DNA of 64,000 nt, from assembly GCA_036924085.1 (NCBI GenBank), contig JAVGWX010000008.1, positions 51,071,019 to 51,135,018 of the forward strand, written 5' to 3'. Below the pieces are notes generated by a model. That model was not told the DNA's origin. It worked only from the letters and a program-made list of their open reading frames with translations, and searched no databases. The stretch is from Ariolimax columbianus. Lineage: Eukaryota > Mollusca > Gastropoda > Stylommatophora > Arionidae. Positions 23,397-64,000 of this stretch are shown one piece after another. The position numbers were made by a program, and so were the translations under genes. Position 1 is the first letter of the stretch, and each line of letters begins with the position of its first letter.

Positions 23397-23558
23397 CTGC
23401 CAAAGACGGATGTGTTGGACCGAAAGGTGCAAATATTGCAGCTAAGCTGTAAACTAGCAACACAATGCATTCCGTTTTTATGGACAACATCTTGTTACTT
23501 GCAAAGCCGTATTCAGGGTTTGGTAGTGGGAGATTGAGAACGAACGCAGAAGAAGAAG
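23397..23558 (+). mobile_element. R1 short form with 12-bp TSD
   Basis: Starts CTGCCAAAGACGGATGTG and ends GAACGAACGCAGAAGAAGAA. Perfect TSD AACCAGGATCTT at 23385-23396 and 23559-23570. No long-form 5' part. Confidence 0.93.
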
Positions 23559-24002
23559 AACCAGGATCTTTATGAAAGGCATGTCATTCTACGATGGACA
23601 TTGGTATCAAATATGGCTCAGTTTGGTATGATTGATTACTATGTAATGTTTCTATAACATTATCTTTATTTCTAGTGCACCAAATAAGCTTAATACCACC
23701 CACACAATAAATTAATATATTTAGAAAACCTGTTGTTTAACCTTTTGACTTTCCTTATCATGCATATTTATATAAACATTTATGCATAAACACTCAGATA
23801 AATGGCGCAATACTCGATCCTGGAAATTAAAGAATTTATATATAATTAACTTTTAACGCTACATTCGTGGAACATGCACGCTTCTTTGCACATATATCAC
23901 GTGTTGAGTGTATTTGCTGTTTCAATAATGCATCTGGAACAGGGGTCGCAATCTCAAATTACCCTGGGGACAGCATGAAATTAAGTTAATGGGTTGAGGA
24001 CT

Positions 24003-24265
24003 GCTTGAAGGCAATTTAAATAGTCCAGGGGTCATATGAAGACAATTTAAATAGTTCAAGGGTCACATGTAGACAATTTAATTAGTCCAAGGGTCATATA
24101 AAGACAAATGAAATAGTCTAAAGGTCACATGAAGACAATTTAAATATTTCAAGGGTTACATGAAGACAATTTAATTAATCCAAAGGCCATATGAAGTCAA
24201 TTTAAATAGATCAAGGGCCGAAAAGATAATTTAAATAGTCATAAAAATAGTCAAAGGACACATAA
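24003..24265 (+). repeat. ~31-bp minisatellite, about 8 copies
   Basis: Unit AAGGGTCACATGAAGACAAT + TTAAATAGTCC with substitutions. The R1 copy at 24270 is inserted at its right edge, and a last partial unit (GACATGAAAACAATTTTAA) follows R1. Confidence 0.85.
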
Positions 24266-24267
24266 AG

Positions 24268-24585
24268 ACAGGATCAAGATGCTGAGCAGTGGTCAGCGAC
24301 CCATATCTGATTGCAAGCATCGTGGCCAGTGAACCAGAGCTGCAGAGACCCTCCTACATCTCCCCGTGATCATCCTGGATAACAGGCTGCAACAGAGCAG
24401 ACTAACTAAGGAAGAGGGAAGGCTAGCCCGGTACACAAAAATGCCTGCTGAAGTCGGTTGGATGTATGTCGGACTGAAAGATGCAAATATTGCAGTCAAA
24501 CTGTGAACTGACACAACACATTCCATTCTCCGGACAACATCCTGCTAATTGCAAAGAAGACTGTGAACGAACAAAGAAGAAGAAG
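24268..24585 (+). mobile_element. R1 retroposon, long form, inserted in minisatellite
   Basis: GATCAAGATGCTGAGCAGTG to AACAAAGAAGAAGAAGAC, with AAGACA on both sides as a short TSD. Two internal deletions relative to other long copies. Confidence 0.82.
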
Positions 24586-24839
24586 ACATGAAAACAATTT
24601 TAATGACTCACAATCTGTGCCATATTAACTGACATATATACTTGATGACAACCTTTTATCCAAAACATGGTTATTCCGTTACTACCTATTGGTAAAACTA
24701 TTCTAAATGTATGTATTTATTAGTAACCATTTGAATTTGTTACATGTTTTAACAAGCCCTTACACATTAATCTTGCATGTCACTATTTTTTTTCTCTTTA
24801 ATTATTGCAAAACTTTCCATTTTGGAAATATTTTAATTT

Positions 24840-25365
24840 TAGTCTTTTATAATTCAATGAGACTGAACAGCCTGAAGAAATTATGGCAGAGCACCAACAA
24901 AATGACAAAAGTCAAAGTCTTGAGAGCCTGTGTTTTTCCTGTGGCAGCTTATGGCTGCGAATCATGGACGATTACCAAAACTTCCAGACAAAGAATCGAA
25001 TCCTTCGAGTCAAAATGTTACAGAAAGATCCTCAGAATACCATGGACAGAGAAAAAGACAAATGTAGACATTCGGCAAGAGTTGAGCAAAGAGGAGAACT
25101 GGTTTATCAATTCCATTTTAGCTAGAAAATGCAAATACTTTGGTCACATCAAGAGACACAACGGTCTCGAGAGAACAGTGATGGAAGGTATGGTGCCAGG
25201 CAAAAGCGGAAGGGGTAGACCAAGAAGATGATGGCACCAAGATATCCAGGAATATCTGAGTATGACTGGGGCGGAGGCTGGAGTTTTGGCAAGAGAACGA
25301 GTTTCTTTCAGACAGACTGTGATGGGAGCGACATTCTACAAAGGACATGCTTCATGATGATGATG
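24840..25365 (+). mobile_element. LINE ORF2 C-terminal region, RTE-like, with ATG-rich tail
   Basis: An open stretch encodes RLNSLKKLWQSTNKMTKVKV, AYGCESWTITKTSRQRIESF, NVDIRQELSKEENWFINSIL, YFGHIKRHNGLERTVMEGMV and PGKSGRGRPRR. A stop follows, then the frame continues WHQDIQEYLSMTGAEAGVLA and GATFYKGHAS. The element ends in (ATG)n at about 25350-25368. The RT catalytic core is missing. Another C-terminus of this family is at 60990-61270. Confidence 0.8.
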
Positions 25366-25594
25366 ATGATGATAATTCGATGTCCTTCTCAAACTGACAT
25401 GCCATCTTTATCCACACTGTGATGTCACAGGCCACATGACGAAATTTTGTTGGGCTGCATATTATGAGATCCCTGATCTAGCATCTTGGTCAAAATGAAA
25501 ATTGAACAGAAGATCAGTGATGAGGAGACTACTGTGTGGCATGCTATTTTATCGTCTTCTTTATCCTGTCATATCTTGCTCAAGGAAATAATGA

Positions 25595-26940
25595 ACAAGG
25601 ATCAGTGACCATGATACATCTATATGGTACTTGATGTTATAATCTTCTTCATTCTGTCATATCTAGGCTAAAGGAATAATGAACAAGGATCAGTGACCAG
25701 GATACATCTATATGGTACTTGATTTTATAATCTTCTTCATTCTGTCATATCTAGGCTTAAGGAATAATGAACAAGGATCAGTGACCAGGATACGTCTATA
25801 TGGTACACGGTTTTATAATCTTTTTCATTCTGTCACATCTAGGCTAAAGGAATAATGAACAAGGATCAGTGACGAGGATACTTCTATATGCACACGATTT
25901 TATCATCTTCTTCATCTTGTCACATCTAGGCTAAAGGAATAATGAACAAGGATCAGTGACCAGGATATGTCTACATGGTATTTGATTTTATAATCTTCTT
26001 CATTCTGTCACATCTAGGCTAAAGGAATAATGAACAAGGATCAGTGACGAGGATACTTCTATATGGTACTTGATTTTATAATCTTCTTCATTCTGTCATA
26101 TCTAGGCTAAAGGAATAATGAACAAGGATCAGTGACCATGATACATCTATATGGTACTTGATTTTATAATCTTCTTCATTCTGTCATATCTAGGCTAAAG
26201 GAATAATAAACAAGGATCAGTGACCAGGATACGTCTATATGGTACACGGTTTTATAATCTTTTTCATTCTGTCACATCTAGGCTAAAGGAATAATGAACA
26301 AGGATCAGTGACCATGATACATCTATATGGTACTTGATTTTATAATCTTCTTCATTCTGTCATATCTAGGCTAAAGGAATAATGAACAAGGATCAGTGAC
26401 CAGGATACGTCTATATGGTACACGGTTTTATAATCTTTTTCATTCTGTCACATCTAGGCTAAAGGAATAATGAACAAGGATCAGTGACGAGGATACTTCT
26501 ATATGCACACGATTTTATCATCTTCTTCATCTTGTCACATCTAGGCTAAAGGAATAATGAACAAGGATCAGTGACCAGGATATGTCTACATGGTATTTGA
26601 TTTTATAATCTTCTTCATTCTGTCACATCTAGGCTAAAGGAATAATGAACAAGGATCAGTGACGAGGATACTTCTATATGGTACACGGTTTTATAATCTT
26701 TTTCATTCTGTCACATCTAGGCTAAAGGAATAATGAACAAGGATCAGTGACCAGGGTACTTCTATATGCACACGATTTTATCATCTTTTTCATCTTGTCA
26801 CATCTAGACCAAAGGAATAATAAACAAGGATCAGTGACCAGGATAATTCAATATGGCACTTGATTTTATCATCATCTCACTCCTGTCCCATTTAGGCTAT
26901 AGGAAAAATGAATAAGGATCAGTGACCAGGATAATACAGC
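25595..26940 (+). repeat. 88-bp minisatellite, about 15 copies, with higher-order order
   Basis: Unit core GGCTAAAGGAATAATGAACA then AGGATCAGTGACCAGGATAC. Variants differ mainly around TCTATATGGTAC. The final unit (26820-26940) is the most diverged. See findings for the variant order. Confidence 0.95.
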
Positions 26941-26944
26941 AGAT

Positions 26945-27960
26945 TTCTTGAAACTTTGTAAAAAATATAGTGCATCTTGTATAAGTCCCTACACTCATTT
27001 ATGTAACAAGATGATAAAACTATCTAAGAACCCCAGTGGTTGTTAATTTAAAAAAAAATGATATGTAAAAGAAATAGTCTAGAAGTTTGTACGACGTATT
27101 TATCTATTTCTCAGAAACGAAGCATGTAGTCTACATAATAAAATGTTATAAATATTTGTCTGTCCTGGAAACCCCTTGACATATATCTATTATTTATTAG
27201 CTTGCATGATATATGGCAGTCTATCATAAATAATTTATTAGTAGTTTGCATTATGTTATTCAAAGTTGTATAGAAGGATGACATACTAATTATTATTATT
27301 ATTGCTTTTTCTTAGAATGAATCTGATGCATGGATAAGATTCTGTGACTATTTGGAAGTACTACATTGCCTATCACAAAAGAAATTACATACTAGTTTAA
27401 AAAAACAAAACAATCAAGAATGCAGCTAAACAATATTCATTACAGCACTGAGAGCTGTTTCTGTAATATAACATAGCCTGTAAATTAAAAATACTTGTAC
27501 AATTATTGAAATAAGGAGATAATAAAGCAACATGAAGTAGTTCTCAAATCTATTGTCTTTTATCACAACCATATAAAACTTTCCTCTCATATTTGCGTTA
27601 TGGTTATTTGAACCGACATCACTGCACTCTATGGCAATCAATAAGTGCTTAGTCTATTTAAGCATATGGTGAAAGGTAGGAATGCAGAAGGTTGTACCCG
27701 ATTTCTCCTCTCAGACAACCCTCACTATTTCACTTTTGCGTTACTCTAAACTTCTGCCTTCTGTGGATTGCTGGTTCGTTGATTGCAGTACCATTGTCTA
27801 GCTGACAAGCATGTGGTAATTTCAGCATTTTACCCTTACCCACATTGAGTATGATCTAAAGCAGCTCTCAATCTTCTCACTTTTGATCTTCTTAAAGTTA
27901 AATAAATCCTGCTCTATATCAATGTTCACATGTCTCAATGAACAATGTTCATACATTCTT
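26945..27960. other. No supported feature
   Basis: AT-rich sequence downstream of the ZSWIM-like gene; no domain or known repeat recognised. Confidence 0.5.
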
Positions 27961-27964
27961 ATAA

Positions 27965-28045
27965 ATCTTCTTCTTCTTCTTCTTCTTTGTCAAACGTCAA
28001 CCTGTATTTTTTCGAAAAAAGCAGCGGTCATCCTGAGGCTGATTC
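27965..28045 (-). mobile_element. 3'-terminal scrap of the RNase H LINE
   Basis: CTTCTTCTTCTTCTTTGTC, AAACGTCAACCTG and GCAGCGGTCATCCTGAGGCT match the reverse complement of the last ~75 bases of the LINE at 37848-38538. A heavily 5'-truncated copy 350 bases beyond the ZSWIM-like stop codon. Confidence 0.72.
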
Positions 28046-28398
28046 TTATAAATAATACAGAATATCTTCTTAGATCTTTGTCTGATTACCAGTAATGCAG
28101 TATATTTACCATCACAAATGCAGACAGGAATTTTTTCAGGACAGCAACAAAATTCCTCAGTTTGTGGCTATCATTCATAAGGAGCTCCAGTCCTGGTTCA
28201 TGATTTCACTTTCTATAGTTCTCCTTCAAGTTGTTTTAGGGAAATCTCTTTTTTGCCTTCCTTGTGGCATCCATAATACAGAATATATTATAATTGTATA
28301 CAATAAGAACAATACCCATTTTGCACATAATTATTACATTATAATACATTATGATGACTAATGGTGAATGATTTTTTTTTAAAACACGGTGAAAGCGA

Positions 28399-61877
<33,479 letters not shown>

Positions 61878-62139
61878 TCAGAGTTTCATTTGTTTACTTA
61901 CTTTTCCGTCTGATTGTGCCGTTAAATGTTGGGGGTAGCTTAAGTTGCCTTTCTTGGGCAACGTGTATTGCATTCACTGTTGTAAGCCAGTGTTATAGGA
62001 TTTCTGATATGTTATATATCTATCTGTCAATTAGTCAACATGCCTTGCAGTCAGATCTTCCTGTATTGTTAGCATGCAGTGGTAGTTGATCAAGTTGCAT
62101 TATCATGAGATTCTCTGTCTTTATATGTATTTAGCACAA

Positions 62140-62420
62140 GGGGGCAGTTCTTAGACATCCTGTACTTCTACAGGGGCAGATGCCCATGTGCAGGTCCCAG
62201 CTCTGGTATGAGCTGGATGTAGCCGGGAGGAGGATTTCCTGCTTAGTGGGCTAGGCTCGAGCAGATTATTACTCTGATGTGTTGGGATAAATGCAGCGGA
62301 GGGTGGGGTTAACCGATGTGCAAGTTCATCTTAAAGACTCAAACCAATAATAGAGCAAATAAGACGCGTGGCCTGTTAGTCAACATCTGTGCTGCTCTTA
62401 ATTAACCACCTAACCATGGC
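62140..62420 (+). repeat. Rep-C copy, most complete
   Basis: GCAGGTCCCAGCTCTGGTAT, AGCTGGATGTAGCCGGGAGG, AACCGATGTGCAAGTTCATC and GTCAACATCTGTGCTGCTCT, shared in order with 32715 (reverse) and 22485. Confidence 0.7.
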
Positions 62421-62639
62421 CGGTATTATGCTTTGTCACACAGTTAGTTGCCTCTTACAACATGCTCTCTGTGGGGCAGTGGTGCTATTCTTGTCCTTGT
62501 CGTACACAAAGAACCGAGCGGACCACCATATTTCTAATGTCATAATTTCTCATTTGATCTCTCCTAGTGTCACCAATGACCTTATTACACATTTCACTTG
62601 GCATCTTATACTTTTCCTGTCCTGTACCTTAGATAATGA

Positions 62640-62805
62640 CAAAGTTTTTTTTTTTTTGCATCAGCCTTATTTCTCTATTCCTCAAAGGCTGTGTGTTGCA
62701 CTATGTTTTCATTTTGCGACTCTGGGCCCAGTGCATCCGACTTCAGCTTTCATTTTATGTAAGGATCTGCTTCCTCCTATAAATAAGAAATAAGGTGAAA
62801 GGAAA
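62640..62805 (-). mobile_element. SINE-S fragment
   Basis: GCATCAGCCTTATTTCTCTA, GGGCCCAGTGCATCCGACTT and ATCTGCTTCCTCCTATAAAT match the SINE-S body in reverse. The tRNA-like head is lost; the end AATAAGAAATAAGGTGAAAG is another tail-like piece. Confidence 0.65.
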
Positions 62806-62825
62806 AAAAAATTGATTACGGTTTC

Positions 62826-62995
62826 ATCATCCAACAGGTGATCATTGATATACTTCAAAATGTCACTCCTATCCAATCTAATGTGCTCATAATAGATACT
62901 TGTGAGGTCAAGATGTCATCCCCTTCGTTACCTTGAGCCCCAGAATGACCAGGACAGTAGATCCACACCAACTCCTGGAGGTTTCAGGCATCTAC
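62826..62995 (-). mobile_element. LINE RNase H fragment
   Basis: The minus strand reads VWIYCPGHSGAQGNEGDD, an RNase H segment in which the expected Ala-Asp is Asp-Asp after a gap, then MSTLDWIGVTF. Paralogous to 8200-8405. Confidence 0.68.
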
Positions 62996-63239
62996 AGTTT
63001 CCATGCACTCCTACCTTACCCAGCCCTTCTGTATCTTCTTACATTAGAATCAGGAGTCTGACAAGTTGACTGCCCTTCAAGTTGACTGCCCTTGTTAAAT
63101 ATGTCTGAAATAGCCATCTGAGAGCTGAGGTCACTGTTTCTATCTCGATTCTCTTAATGGAAGTTGTTGTCCTGTATGTCCCACTCTCCTCAGCAATAAT
63201 CTGACTTTTAACTATGTCCAGTTTATTTATATATTAAAA

Positions 63240-63502
63240 ACTATCTTCTGATCTATAAAGGATATATTTAAATGTTTGTTATATTCTATTTTCTCTCGCT
63301 TGATTGTCTTTTGGTGAATAAGGAATCAGTACATCCAATTAGTTACAGAATCCAAACTGAGCTTTGCTTAGCTGAGCTTCAACAATTGGTTTTATTCTTT
63401 GTTCAAGTATTTTTGCATACATTTTCCTGCATGACTTTGCAGAAACATGATTAATGTATCACATTTTCTTTGATCGCTTTTCTTCCAGATTGGTACTGTT
63501 GT
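63240..63502 (-). mobile_element. LINE RT fragment, distal part
   Basis: Continues the RT interrupted by the R1 insertion: TVPIWKKSDQRKCD and SHAGKCMQKYLNKE resemble VPI.KKGD...C and LLSHAGKIMEKIL, with loss of the region between. Confidence 0.6.
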
Positions 63503-63793
63503 AGGAATCAAAACGTTGAGCAGCGAATGAGCTGCAGCAATCAGCGACCCACAGCTGACTGCTAGCGTCAGGGCCTGCGAACCAGAGCTGCCAAGATCCC
63601 TTTACACCTCCACGCGATGATCCTGGATAACAGGCTGCAACAGAGCAGACTGGCTAAGTAGAAGGTGCAAATATTGCAGTCAAGCTGTAAACTACAACAC
63701 AAGGCATTCCGTTCTCCGGACTACATTCTGCTACTTGCAAAACCCTTATCAGGGATTGGTAGTGAGAGATTGAGAGCTAACGAAGAAGAAGAA
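63503..63793 (+). mobile_element. R1 retroposon with 11-bp TSD, inserted in a LINE
   Basis: Runs from AGGAATCAAAACGTTGAGCA to AACGAAGAAGAAGAA. TSD GGTACTGTTGT at 63492-63502 and 63794-63804. An internal deletion removes about 60 bases after GACTGGCTAAGTAGAAGG. It splits an RT reading frame (QQATTVP|I), so both insertion borders are certain. Confidence 0.93.
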
Positions 63794-63804
63794 GGTACTG
63801 TTGT

Positions 63805-64000
63805 CGCTTGTTGTCTATCATCTGGTACATTCTTTCTTTCCATGTTTTTGTAAAAATCCACTCTAGTCAGTTCAATCCTTTCTTCCTGCCATCTTGAATC
63901 TTGAATTGCCTCAGCTGTTAAGCCATCCAAACCCAGTGACCTATTTCTAAGGCTGTTCTTTATAGCTTCTTTCCATTTCTTGAATCCATATATCAAGTTT
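63805..64000 (-). mobile_element. LINE RT fragment, proximal part (runs off the window)
   Basis: FKKWKEAIKNSLRNRSLGLD, GLTAEAIQDSRWQEERIELT and KNVPDDRQQATTVP correspond to the RT segment KAPGPDGI.AE....W....VP.DW..A.IVPI. It continues past the right edge. Confidence 0.72.

Noticed and set aside
24707..25231. Long open frame as a host gene
   Set aside because: From about residue 48 on it is LINE C-terminal text (YGCESW, RHNGLERTVMEGMVPGK, GRGRPRR); the first part is AT-rich read-through.
28236..28361. Polyadenylation signal for the ZSWIM-like gene
   Set aside because: No clear AATAAA or ATTAAA was seen on the minus strand close to the stop codon, so no site is called.

Overview
The window is eukaryotic and animal. 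It has spliced exons with GT/AG borders, large introns, tRNA-derived SINEs, many decayed non-LTR retrotransposons (LINEs) and minisatellites. There are no operons, ribosome-binding sites or dense ORFs. The repeat mix (RTE-like LINEs with simple-repeat tails, RNase H-bearing LINEs, tRNA SINEs) together with an invertebrate-like ZSWIM gene suggests a lophotrochozoan, possibly a mollusc. That placement is inference and of low confidence.

One host gene can be supported: the 3' part of a ZSWIM4/5/6-type gene (zinc finger SWIM domain family) on the minus strand. Nine coding exons were assembled by hand at 61849-61700, 60596-60507, 58242-58111, 56208-56056, 52897-52762, 49497-49346, 40979-40816, 36981-36834 and 29198-28399. 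All eight internal junctions are GT/AG and the phases join without a break, giving about 640 codons that end in TAA at 28399. The 5' exons, including the SWIM zinc finger, lie beyond the right edge. Everything from 28.4 kb to 61.8 kb is therefore this gene and its repeat-filled introns. 1-28.4 kb is downstream intergenic sequence, equally rich in repeats.

Repeat layout. (1) SINE-S: tRNA-derived, with A and B boxes and an A-rich tail; copies at 4.5, 6.9, 9.3, 11.0, 29.5, 48.3, 54.6, 58.7 and 62.6 kb. (2) R1: a retroposon ending in (GAA)n that exists as a ~350 bp long form and a ~160 bp short form. The short copies share one fixed 5' end and have separate target-site duplications (TSDs). (3) R2: ~350 bp with a (CAA)n tail. 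(4) R3: a family related to R1. (5) LINE fragments, including one full-length but dead RTE-like element (41746-44993) bounded by a 13-bp TSD, two copies of an RNase H-bearing LINE (37.8 and 46.7 kb), and many 3' or internal scraps. (6) A mariner-like transposase remnant folded back on itself (52.4-52.7 kb). (7) A perfect-looking 661-bp tandem duplication (4895-6214). (8) At least a dozen minisatellites, several with higher-order structure.

No rRNA genes, stand-alone tRNA genes, CRISPR arrays or intact mobile elements were seen. The most unusual item is R1: a high-copy retroposon without evident pol III boxes, with a fixed-boundary short form, a conserved 3' hairpin and a tail resembling the 3' end of the RNase H LINE.
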